Of a DNA stretch of 64,000 bases, positions 22,703-32,500 are shown in pieces. The translations under genes and the position numbers were made by a program. The notes under the pieces were generated by a model that saw only the letters and a program-made list of their open reading frames with translations, searched no databases and was not told the DNA's origin. How positions within the stretch are numbered: position 1 is the stretch's first letter; every line of letters begins with the position of its first letter. Origin of the DNA: Polyangium jinanense (GTDB lineage: Bacteria; Myxococcota; Polyangia; Polyangiales; Polyangiaceae); assembly GCF_028435365.1 (NCBI RefSeq), contig NZ_JAGTJJ010000011.1, forward strand, positions 1 through 64,000. The letters run 5' to 3'.

Positions 22703-23866
22703 TCAAACCGTGAGCGCCGCTACAATCTCGCCGATCTCGAAGGGCTTGCGCACGGCTTTGACCTCGAAGGACGCGGGCAAACCCGAGAGGTCTCGCACGT
22801 TGCCCGAGATGAGGACGATCCGCACGGATGGGTGCGTCTCGCGGATCTCCACGAGCGCGCCGGGCACGTCCGCACCGAACGGCGAGAGGTCGCAGAGCGC
22901 CGCGTCGAGAGTGCCCGTCTTCAACGCACCTCCAAGCTCGGCACGCGTGCGCGCATGCACGATGGTCGCGCCACGCGCCGCGAGCGCCGCCTCGAGCAGA
23001 TCGAAGACGGCGTCGTCGTCCTCGACGATGAGGATACGTTTGCCCGCGAGGACCATCGCAGGCTTGCGGGCCGAGTGCGGCGGCGCCGGCGGCGAGGAGG
23101 GGCGGCGAGGCCAGCGAAGCTCGAAGCGCGCAGAAGGCTCGGCACGCACGAGCGAGAGCGTTCCGCCCGACTCGCGCGCGAGCGCCGCCGCGAAACGAAG
23201 GCCGATGCCCGCGCCACCCGCGCGCGTGGTGACGCCCGCGTCGAGCAGGTTCGCGCGGCGCTCGACGGGCACGCCGGGGCCTTCGTCGGTCACGCCGAAA
23301 ACGACGTCGTCGAGTCCGTCGAGCTTCGCGTCGAGGAGCACGGCGCCACGCGCAGGCGAGACGGCGACAGCGTTGAGCAGGAGGTTCGTGAGGATCTGCA
23401 AGATGACGGAAGTGCCCGGCAAATGCGCCATTTCGAGTGCAGGGTCGAGCGAGGTGCGGAGCTCGACGCCGCCACGCTTGGCCTCGGGCTCGCAGCCCTT
23501 CGCAGCCTCGGCGAGGATCGACGCGACGGACGCAGGGACGTCGTCAGGGACGTCGGCGCCGATCGCACGGCGGACGATCTGCCGCGCATGGCGCGCGCGT
23601 GATGCCGCGATGGCGAGCGCGTCCTCGACGGTGGGGAGCGAGTCGATCTCGCCGCGCGCGCGGTCGATCCATCCGAGCACGACGGTGAGCGCGTTCGAGA
23701 CCTCGTGGAGGACGCCCGCGAGGTCTCGATCGGTCGGGCGTCGCGACGTTGGGTCGACGTCGCTCCGCGCGCTCTCTTTGTCGGCCAAGGGCCCGCGGCT
23801 CACGTCCTCGGAAGACCCTCGTCCGCGCGCCGCCTCGTCCCTACCACCGGTGTCGGACTCCGCCAC
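22703..23866 (-). CDS. Histidine kinase with C-terminal receiver
   Basis: This 387-residue soluble protein has an Arg/Asp-rich N-terminus (about 1-45), a HisKA-like helix with LHEVSNALTVVLG (His near 54), an HATPase_c domain (ILTNLLLNAVAVS, DEGPGVP, GGAGIGL; about 150-265) and a C-terminal receiver (ILIVEDDDAV; phospho-Asp in LCDLSPF, Lys in VRKPFE). The receiver lacks the usual MPG turn after Asp but keeps the acidic pair, Asp and Lys. No sensor domain is visible, so the signal may come from a partner. The GTG start at 23866 has GGAGG only one base away, so the true start may be slightly downstream. It is upstream of tRNA-Leu on the same strand. Confidence 0.85.
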   Translation of the reverse strand: MAESDTGGRDEAARGRGSSEDVSRGPLADKESARSDVDPTSRRPTDRDLAGVLHEVSNALTVVLGWIDRARGEIDSLPTVEDALAIAASRARHARQIVRRAIGADVPDDVPASVASILAEAAKGCEPEAKRGGVELRTSLDPALEMAHLPGTSVILQILTNLLLNAVAVSPARGAVLLDAKLDGLDDVVFGVTDEGPGVPVERRANLLDAGVTTRAGGAGIGLRFAAALARESGGTLSLVRAEPSARFELRWPRRPSSPPAPPHSARKPAMVLAGKRILIVEDDDAVFDLLEAALAARGATIVHARTRAELGGALKTGTLDAALCDLSPFGADVPGALVEIRETHPSVRIVLISGNVRDLSGLPASFEVKAVRKPFEIGEIVAALTV

Positions 23867-23935
23867 GCCTCCAGCCTATCCCGGACCGAGGCGAGCGTGT
23901 ACCCCCGGGACGCAGACGCGTGGCAGCACGCGGGC

Positions 23936-25711
23936 CTACCTCGAAAGCGCGAGGGACGGAGCGAGGGGCAACTGGTAACGACCGTCGAAATCCGTGGCTC
24001 CCTCCGCAATCTGAATCACCACGGTCTCCTCGGTGCCCGATGCCTTGACCGGCATCCACGCGCGAAGGGTCGCATTCGGCACGATCTGTCCCAGGGGATC
24101 ACGGACCTCGCCGCGGAGCACGACGGGATACGGGAGGACGAGCGTGTCGAAGTTGACGGCCTGGCCGACCACGACCTTGGCCTGCGGGTTCGCGATCCAC
24201 GGATAGAGCGAGCCAGGCGGCGGGACGACGAGCAGATCGGCAAGGCCAGGATCGGCGAGCAAGGAGAACTCGCCCGCGAAGCCGAGCGGCGTTGACATCG
24301 GCTGCGAGGCCGGCGCGTCGGCGAGGAGGCTGCGCGAGAGGTACGGGCGCGCAGGCGTTCGCGAAGGAAAAACGGAGGCCGAGCCCATCGAGAGGGGGCT
24401 GCCGTTCGGCAGGACGACCTCGCCGGAGACGACGGATTTGTCGTGGACCGTAAAACCCTTGCCGCAGACGCAGTCGCCGTCGGCGGGGACCTCGAAGCCG
24501 TCCTCGGTGGTGACGGCTTTCGTGAGGTCGAAGGTGGGGTGCGTGGTGACGCGGTACTTGCCGGGCGGGAGGAGCGCCGTGAAGATGCCCTCGTTGTCGG
24601 TGTCGACGACGGCGCTGTAGATGGCGCTGTTCGAAGCGTTGCCGGAGAGCTCGAGGCTGCGGAAGGAGACGGTCGCGACGACGGCGGCGTCGTGGGCGTC
24701 GACGACGTACGACGTGACCGTGCGGCCGACGGCGTCGAGGTCGATGAGGGTGAGGTCGGCCTGGATGTTCTTGTTGTCGGGGTTGAGCGGGCTCAGCGAG
24801 GCGACCTGCCAGAAGAACTTCGGCGCGTCCGGATCGTCGGGCGGCGGCCGGAGGCGGAGGATGGGCGAGCTCTCCTGGCCGAAGTCCCAGTAGTACTCGA
24901 GGTTGTATTTCGTGAAGAGCGCGAGGGGCGGGTCGACGGTGAGGACCTGCGTGCGCGAGACGGGGATGCCGTGCTTGGGCTCGACGACCTCGATGGACCA
25001 GCCGTTCAAGTCCTTGCCTTCGGGGAAGGCGATGCTGCCAGAGATGACGCGCGGTGCCTCGGAGAGGTGGAGGTCGATCTTGCCGCCCTGGTTGAGGTCG
25101 ATGCCGCGGTAGTACATGGGCGGCGGCGGAGGCGCGGGGCAGTTCGCAGGCGCGCGCGGGACGACGTGCACGTCGTAGATGCCAGGCGGGATCTCGACGG
25201 AGTAGGCGTCCGTGCTGCCCTCCTGGATGACGGCCTTGGCCTCGTGATCGGGCAGGCCCGCGTGCTGGGCGTCGCGGAAGAAGGTGAAGTCTGCTTCGAG
25301 TTTGCCCTCGGGCGAGAGGGGGCAGCCCTTGTAGTCGTAGTCGACGTAGAGCTCGATCGGCGAGACGACGACGTGCGAGAGCCGGATGTCGTGCTCGACG
25401 ACGAGGCCCGCGCTCGAGTGGTCGACGAAGCCCTCGCCGCCGAACGGGACGAGGTAGGGCGTGTTCGCGCCGGAGTTCGCCTCGGCCGTGGGGCGCACTT
25501 CGAGGATGAGGCCAGGAAGATCGGCCTTGGTCCCGACGCAGGTCTGGAAGCCGTCGACGCTGGCGCAGACGCCGCCGCCCTCGCAGTCCTCGTCGGAGGA
25601 GCAAGCATTCACGGCCTCATCCGCGAGTCCCCCGAGCGCGAAGCATCCGGAGAGGGTGGGCACGGCCGCTAGCACGAAGAGAGCAGAAGTCAAGGAGAAG
25701 GCGCGTTTCAA
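23936..25711 (-). CDS. Lipoprotein with carboxypeptidase-regulatory-like domains
   Basis: This is a 591-residue lipoprotein. The signal peptide ends in TLSGC (Cys23), followed by a short Cys-rich module (CSSDEDCEGGGVC) and a long beta-rich region. That region has several segments of the carboxypeptidase-regulatory or transthyretin-like type (for example ALLPPGKYRVTTHP, EIPPGIYDVHVVP and LRGEVRDPLGQIVPNA). It is likely a surface protein; no enzyme motif is seen. The longest frame starts with TTG at 25717, but the TTG at 25711 has GGGAGG six bases upstream, so I chose it. The upstream lipoprotein gene ends 2 bp before this start, so the two form one operon and may act together. Confidence 0.75.
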   Translation of the reverse strand: MKRAFSLTSALFVLAAVPTLSGCFALGGLADEAVNACSSDEDCEGGGVCASVDGFQTCVGTKADLPGLILEVRPTAEANSGANTPYLVPFGGEGFVDHSSAGLVVEHDIRLSHVVVSPIELYVDYDYKGCPLSPEGKLEADFTFFRDAQHAGLPDHEAKAVIQEGSTDAYSVEIPPGIYDVHVVPRAPANCPAPPPPPMYYRGIDLNQGGKIDLHLSEAPRVISGSIAFPEGKDLNGWSIEVVEPKHGIPVSRTQVLTVDPPLALFTKYNLEYYWDFGQESSPILRLRPPPDDPDAPKFFWQVASLSPLNPDNKNIQADLTLIDLDAVGRTVTSYVVDAHDAAVVATVSFRSLELSGNASNSAIYSAVVDTDNEGIFTALLPPGKYRVTTHPTFDLTKAVTTEDGFEVPADGDCVCGKGFTVHDKSVVSGEVVLPNGSPLSMGSASVFPSRTPARPYLSRSLLADAPASQPMSTPLGFAGEFSLLADPGLADLLVVPPPGSLYPWIANPQAKVVVGQAVNFDTLVLPYPVVLRGEVRDPLGQIVPNATLRAWMPVKASGTEETVVIQIAEGATDFDGRYQLPLAPSLALSR

Positions 25712-25713
25712 GG

Positions 25714-26376
25714 TCAACCTCCCGTGGTCCCGGCGTCGTTCGGGTCGCTCGTCACCACCGTGGGATCGAGCGGGCAGCTAACTTCGGCGGTTGGACAATT
25801 CTCCAGGACCGGCGGACAGTCGCCGACGTCGCATTGCCGGAAATGCCAGGTGATCTGGCTCGAATCCCGGAGGTCTTTGGGACAACCGGTCCTGGTATCG
25901 AATTCATGCGTGACGACGAGCGTCAGGCGATGGCAGCCGGGCTGAAGCGCAACCACGCCCACCTTGTAAAGAACCCCCACGAGCGGGCGTGGCCCGTCCG
26001 CCAGCGTCGCCGCCGGTAGCTCCGGGAAATTCGGCAAGATATTCCGGAAGGGCTGTTCCAAGGGGTTCTCGAATCCGTAATCGATGTAAAGAGCGGCCTT
26101 GACGGATTCCCCGGCGTCCTCGGAGGCCACCGACGCAGCAATCGGAAATTCGGGCAAGCCGAGGTCGCCGCCCACGAGCAGGATGGAGCGCGGATCGGGG
26201 TCGAGGCCCGAGGCGACGAGGATCGGCGGTGTCTGCTGCGGCTCGTACGTGACGGGCTCCGCGGTGACGAGGCAACCCGGGGCGAGTACGACGAGCCAAA
26301 GCGCATGAAGCGATCTTCGGGCCAGCGGGCCAAGGCCCAGGAAATGGCCTTCAGGCGAAGACGGACGGCGCGGCAC
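25714..26376 (-). CDS. Lipoprotein of unknown function, partner of the next gene
   Basis: This protein of about 220 residues has a hydrophobic stretch ending in VVLAPGC, a lipobox, so it is probably exported and lipidated. The mature part has paired Cys residues (QPGCHRLT, RTGCPK, RQCDVGDCPP, ENCPTAEVSCPL) that would form disulfides. It matches no family I recognise. The start is uncertain: the frame is open to 26499, but the GTG at 26376 gives a reasonable signal peptide and lies directly beside an 18-bp palindrome. The stop overlaps the Shine-Dalgarno/start area of the next lipoprotein. Confidence 0.62.
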   Translation of the reverse strand: MPRRPSSPEGHFLGLGPLARRSLHALWLVVLAPGCLVTAEPVTYEPQQTPPILVASGLDPDPRSILLVGGDLGLPEFPIAASVASEDAGESVKAALYIDYGFENPLEQPFRNILPNFPELPAATLADGPRPLVGVLYKVGVVALQPGCHRLTLVVTHEFDTRTGCPKDLRDSSQITWHFRQCDVGDCPPVLENCPTAEVSCPLDPTVVTSDPNDAGTTGG

Positions 26377-26377
26377 C

Positions 26378-26395
26378 CCTGACAGCGCTGTCAGG
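26378..26395. promoter_or_regulatory. 18-bp perfect palindrome, possible operator
   Basis: CCTGACAGCGCTGTCAGG is a perfect dyad with no spacer. It sits one base upstream of the proposed GTG start of the lipoprotein operon, 156 bp past the stop of the giant repeat protein gene. Its position fits a repressor site overlapping the start region, or a small terminator-like stem without U-tract. The binding protein is unknown. Confidence 0.4.
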
Positions 26396-26550
26396 TCTTG
26401 GAATGCCTCCGGCACGGGCCTTCGAGGCGCGCTGCGAGGTTCGAGCCGACACGCGGGCGAGAGGGCGGGCGAGAGCGGACGAGCGACGAGCAAGGGCACC
26501 TCCTTCTGGGGCGGGGCACGGCGCAGCGGCCGCCGCGCGAGCCCCTTCCA

Positions 26551-29500
26551 TCAAGTGCCACGGAAGCGGCTCGGCGGTCCGTTCTTGTTCCCTTCGGTGG
26601 AAGGCGCCGCGCGGAAGCGGGCCTCGGCATACTCGCTACGCGTGGCCAGTCGAACGAGATCGGCGAGGGCCGGATGCGCCGCGCAAGCCCGCGCAAGGCC
26701 CCCCTCGGCCGTGAGGGGCATATCGAGCTCGAGCTTGAGCTCGGCGACGACGAGGCGAAGCGCCGTGGGAAGGTCGCCGCTCGCAAAAAAGCCGGCGCGG
26801 CGGGCGGCACGGCGGGCGCTTTCGATGGCGGCCTCGTAGGTGATGCCGTCGGGCTGGGCGAAGATTTCACGGAGGCGACGGTCGCCACGAGGCGGGACGA
26901 TTTGCCAGAGGTCCTGGCCGAGTCGCGCGACGCCGGGGTCGGTGCCGCCAGTGGGGCCGACGGGGCCGAAGGCGGCGCGGAGGGCCTCGATGAGGGTGCG
27001 CAGGTGCTCCTCGGGGAGGCGGACGAGGACGTGCTCGGGCATGGCGCCGGCGATGGAGGCGCCGAGGAGGTAACGAAGCTCGGGGGTCTCCTCGCGGATC
27101 TCGCCGGTGAGGACGACGGCAGGCGGCGCGAGGAGCGCGACCTGGACGTTGAGGGCGGCCTGGTTCGGGGCGCCAGCGGGAGCGCGGCGGTGGAAGAGCG
27201 GGGGGCGCGCAGCGCCGAAGACACGCGTGACGGAGCCCCAAACGTCGCCGAGGACGGTGGGGGCGCCGGGCTGGACGCGGAGAGCGCCGGTGAGGCCGTA
27301 GTGGCTCGGCTCGCGGCGGTAACGGCCGGTCTCCCAGGTGATGGCGAGGGCCTCGTTGATGGGGCTCTCGACGTTGCGGAAGAGGAGCGCGAGGACGAGC
27401 TCGGGGGCCGAAGCAAGGGCCGAAAGCGGTGGCGGCGCGACGGCGCGGCCGGCCGGATCGAAGCCGGCGAGGACGTGATCGACGGCGCGGGCATAAGCGC
27501 CGTTGCGGTCGAGCAGGGCAGCCTCGTGGAGCTTCTGGAGCGTGGCGCGATCGCCGGGGCGCAAGGAGGCCTGGTGCTTGCGCACGACGAGGAGGTCGCG
27601 CGAGCGCGCCTCGGCATTGCCGCCGTAGAGCTCGACGAGGCGCTCGCCCGCGTCGTACGAGCCGGCCATGAGCTGCTCGAAGAGCGCGGTCTCGCGCGCA
27701 GGTCCGCCGCCCGGCGCGGGGGTCGGCGGCGCGGTGCGGGCGCGCGGCTGCGCAGGCGGCGAGGGCTCCTCGACGATCGGCGTGGGGAGCGGCTTCTCGG
27801 TCGGCGGAGGCGGAGGACGGAGGCCCGTCGGCATGGAGCGGATGGCGCTCGCCGCGAGGGGGATCGGGATGTCGTCGTCGTCGTCCGCGGCTTCGCCGAA
27901 GGCGTTCTCGAACGCCTGTTCGAGGTCGAAGACGAGGGCCTGGCCATCGTCGGCGAGGGGCTCGTCGGCCGGAGGCGGAGCCGGAGGCTCGGAGGGCTCG
28001 ACGATGAGGCGGGGCCTGCGCGCATGCGCGAGTTCCTCGGCGATCTGCGCGGCGAGGTTGCGATCGGGGGCCGCGAGGGGGAAGGCGTCGGCGTAGAGGC
28101 GAATGGCCTCGTCGGGATCGGTGGCGACGACGAGGCGGCCGAGCTGGTAGAGGAAGCGGGCGCGATCGAGGCCAGCGCTCTGGCGGATGAGGTCGAAGAG
28201 GGCCGCGCGCGCAGCCTCGGGTTCGCCATACCCCGCGATGAACTCGAGCTTCTTGCGCATCGCGATCGGGCGGGTGTCGGGCTCGACGGCGGCCGTGTCG
28301 AGCAGGCGCGAGGCGGTCTCGAGCTGGCCCGCGGCGAGGGCGGCGTCGGCCGCGGCGAGGGCGACACGTCCGCGGCTGCGGAGGCCGCGGAGGTCGCCGC
28401 TCAAGGCGCGCTCGAAGAGGGGCAAGGCCGCGTCGAAGTTCTTGTTGCGTACGAGGCGCTCGGCCATGCCGAGGGCGATGAGCGGCGCGGGGCCGAACGC
28501 AGCATGCCGGCGCGAGAGCTCGCGCATGCCGGCGCCGCCGCCCTGGATGACGTCGAGCTCCTCGGCGAGGAGGAACGCCTGGAGCTCCATCTGCTCCGGC
28601 GTGAGGTGCTCGCCGATGCGCATGAGCTCGTCGATTGCGTGCTGGGCTTCGCGAGGCGTGCCGCCGCCACGCGCGCGGTACTCGAGGCGGCGCGCTTCGA
28701 GGACGGCCTCGGCCGAGTGCGGAGCGAGGCGGACGGCGCGGCGGACGCGGTCGAGGGCGGTGGCCTCGTCGCCGGTCGAGGAGGAGGCGCGGGCCGCCTC
28801 GACGAGGTAACTCGCGCGTTTGTCCGCGGGCTCGCGGGAGGCGGTGGCGAGCTGATCGAGGGCCTCGGAGAGGGTGCGGGCGTCGCCCTGGTGGCGAGCG
28901 ATGGAGACGCGCAGCTCGATGACGGCGTCGCGCGCGGCGATGGGCGCGATGCTCTCCAGGATGTTGCGCGCAGCCTGGGCGTTGCCGCCGGCGAGCCAGT
29001 CGTTCGCGGCGCGGATGCCGTATTCGGCGCGCTCGTCGGTCTTCGCGGAGAGCTCGCCGAGGCGCTGCCAGAGGGGCGCGGCGCGGAGGGGCGATCCAAG
29101 GCGCTCGCGGATGTCGGCGAGGAAGCGGAGCGCGCTCGGATCGTCGGGCGTCTCCGCGAGGAGCGCGTCGAGCTCGGCGCAAGCGTCCTCGAGGCGGCTG
29201 AGGCGCTGCTCGAGGACGGCGGCGCGGCGCAGGCGGAGCGTGCGGCGGAGATCGGGCGCCTGTGCGGCGGCGATGCGCTTGCCGAGGATCTCGGCGACGG
29301 CGGCGTGATCACCCTGCGAGGCCGCGTGCGCTTCGAGGCCTTCGAGGGCCTCCTCATTGTCGGGCGCGAGCTCGCTCGCGGCCTTGAGGTGGGCGACGCC
29401 GGCCTTGTGATCACCGAGCGCTTCGAGGAGCGCCGCGAGCTCACGCAGGATGGAGGCGCGCGTGACGGCGTCCTCGGTGCGCTGGAGCTGGAGGTTCAGG

Positions 29501-32500
29501 AGCGCGACCTGCGCGGGGCGATCGCCGGTGCGGCGCGCGAGGCGCAGCGTGGTCGCGAGCAGCTCTTCGGTCGGCTCGCTGTCCTGGAGGATGCGCTTGA
29601 GGACGTCGAGCGCGGCTGCGTCCTCGCCGCGGCCCGCGAGCATGGTCGAGAGGTCGACCGCGATGCGCACGCGGGACATGGGCCCGAGGTCCTGGCGCGC
29701 GAGCTCGGAGGCGAGCACGGCCTCGGCCTCGCTCGCGCGCTCGGACAGGACGAAGAGCCGGCGCATGCTCGAGAGCGCGGCCTCGCGTTGCTCGGGCGTG
29801 ATGCTCGGCGAGCGCAGAGCGCGCTCGAGTGTCTCGATCGATTCGGCGAAGTTGCCCTCGCGCTCCCTGCGCTCGGCGACGTGCAAGAGGGCCGCGAGGC
29901 GAACGTCGGGAGGGACAGCGGTGTCGAGGTCACGCGCGAGCGCCGCGTCGCCCGAGGCGAAGACGGCTGCGTCGGCGTCGCTCACGAGCAGCTCGTCCTC
30001 CGGGGCGCGGCGCGCCGCCTGGACGAGGAGCGTGCCCGTGACGAGCGGATCACCGAGCGCATGCGCGAGCTTTCCGCCGAGGCGGAGGAGCGCGACGCCC
30101 ACGCTCGCGTAAGGCTTGGCGACGGCTTGCAGCAGCGATTCGAGGAAGGCACGTGCCGCTGCGGCGTCGCCCGCCGCAGCCGCGGGCGCGAGCTCGACGA
30201 GCGTGTCGTACTCGTCGATGTCGCCGTCCGCGGCCACGGCGCGCTCGACGAGCGAGAGCCCGAGCGCGTGCGCGCCGAGCGCGCTGAACGCTACCTTGGC
30301 GAGGGCCACGGCGACGCGCGCGCCATCCGGCCCGTCGGTGCGTTTCAACGCGGCGAGGGCCGTGTTCTCGAACCGGGCGACGAGCGGCCCGACGTGGCTC
30401 ACGGACGCGACGAGCTTGCGCAGCGTCTCGCCGATCTCCTCGACGGTCCCGAGGTCCGGCCGCGCCGAGAGGGCGCGCAGCAGCAGGTCGAAGCGCATGC
30501 GGCTGCCTTCGCCCGCGGCCTTCGCGAGCGAGGCGGCGCGCTTAAGCCACGCGGCCCGCGCGCCTCCTTCGGCCGCCTCGGAGACACGCTCGATCGCGCG
30601 GATCGCCTCGGTGGGGTTGCCGCCGCGCTCCGCGAGGCGCGCCATCAGGAAGTACGACGTGCCCTCGGACGGGACGGCCTCGAAGCACGCGACGGCATGG
30701 CGCAGCGCCGCTTCGATGGCGCCTCGCCGTTCGAGCTGACGCGCGCCGCGGTAGTGTGCCGCGCGCCGTCCGTAACAACCGAGCGCGGCCGCGGCGAGCA
30801 CGTCGTACGTGCGATCGAGCACGTCGATCCCACCCTCCACGGCGGACGATCGTTCGACGATCGCCACCGCCTCGGCGCGTGATGGATCGATCTGGATCGC
30901 GCTCGCGCCGATCTCGAGCGCGCGCTTCGGCAGCCCGTTCGCGACGGCCAGGTTCGCCGCCTCGATGAGCAGGCTCGCGCGCCTGCGCGGCTCGTTCGTG
31001 AGCGTCTCCGAGCGCCGCACGATCGCGTCGAGCGCGGCCGAAGATCCCGCGAAGGTCACGAGGTCCCGCGCGTACCGCTCCATCCCGCCGCGCGGCGCGG
31101 CCACCGCGGCTCGCCAGAACGCGTCCTCCGCGCCTGCCGGATCCTGCGCGAGATCCCAGCGCACGGCCCCGAGATCTCGAAGCCCGCTCGACAGGTTCTC
31201 CAGGGCCGACTGCTCCGGCCCATCCACGAGCTCCCCGAGCGCGCGCACCCTCGCCTCAACGAACGAGACGAGCCCATCCGAGCCGAGCGACGCGCCGCTC
31301 TGCTGCATCTTGTCGTCGAGCGCGTCGAGGTGCTCGTGCAGGTGATGCGACTCCGCGCCCTTCCCCGCGGCCCGCGCGAGCTCCGCTGCCGCCCCGTCCC
31401 AGTCCTCCGCCGCCGCGCGCCGCTGCGCCAGATCGAAGAGCCGCTCGATCGTGCGCTCGTTCTTCGTGTCGGCCGACACGAGCCGTTCGAGCAGCACCAC
31501 GCCGAGCGCCGCGTCCCCCGCGCGATCACTCATCGCGAGCAGCCGACCTCGGAGCCCGGGCACGCGCGGCCCGTACATGTCGAGCGCGCGCCTTCCGACG
31601 TCGATCGCCCGCGGCGCGTCGAGCTCGAAGAGCAGCGCGAGCGCGTCGCCGAAGAGGCTTGCCATGTCGTCGAGGGGCCGCGGCTGCGCGAGCACCCACC
31701 CGAGCGCGTCCTCCAGCCGGTCCGGATCGTACGCCTGTGAAGCGAGCCGCACGAGCTCGCGCATCGCCTCCGGGCACCCCGGTCGGAGCGCGAGCCAGCG
31801 CTGCGTCCACGTCACGGCGAGCGCCATCTCCCCGACCGTCTCGAACGACTTCGCGAGCCCCTCGCAAAGCGTCGAGCGGATGAGCATCGTCGACGCGCCG
31901 CCCTCGACCGCCATTGCCGCGTCGAGATCGGGAAGCGCGATCGTCGCCCTCGCCAGCGCCGAAAGGGCCCGCGCCGACGTCGGATCCGTGAGGCACGCGT
32001 CTTCGGCCGTCCTCCGCGCGAGCGACGCGATCCCGAGCCCGAGGTAGCCCTCCGCGGCCACCGCGAGCAGGCTCGCGCTGATCTCTCCGCTCGTCTCGGC
32101 CGCGATCTGCACGAGCGCGTCGGCACGCTCGCGCTCCTTCGACGCGCCGAGCGTCGCCTGGAGCAGCGCCGCCGCCGCGACCTCCGAACCTTTCGCGCGC
32201 GCGGCGATCGACGCGATGCTCCCGCCCTTCTGCCGGAGCTCACGCCGCACCGAGGCGATCCCGTCAAGTGACGCCAGCGCGACAGCGCGATCCGCGAGCA
32301 GCCCCAGATCACTCTCGACCTCGGCCACGATCCCCGCGTCGAGCACGGCTGCGATCGCGCGCGCCGCGTTCCCCTCGTCGAGCGCCCGCGACACGCGGCG
32401 CAGGTGCACCTGCCGCGCGCGGTACCGGTTCGTCTGGAAGGCGGCGAGCGCGTGATCACGCAGCGCCTCGTCGGCCGCTCCCGCTGCACCGCGCGCGGCG

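Noticed and set aside
26398..30882. 1494-codon plus-strand frame opposite the giant TPR gene
   Set aside because: The product is low-complexity, rich in Glu, Arg and Gly, with no recognisable domain; the minus frame shows helical repeats and proper start context.
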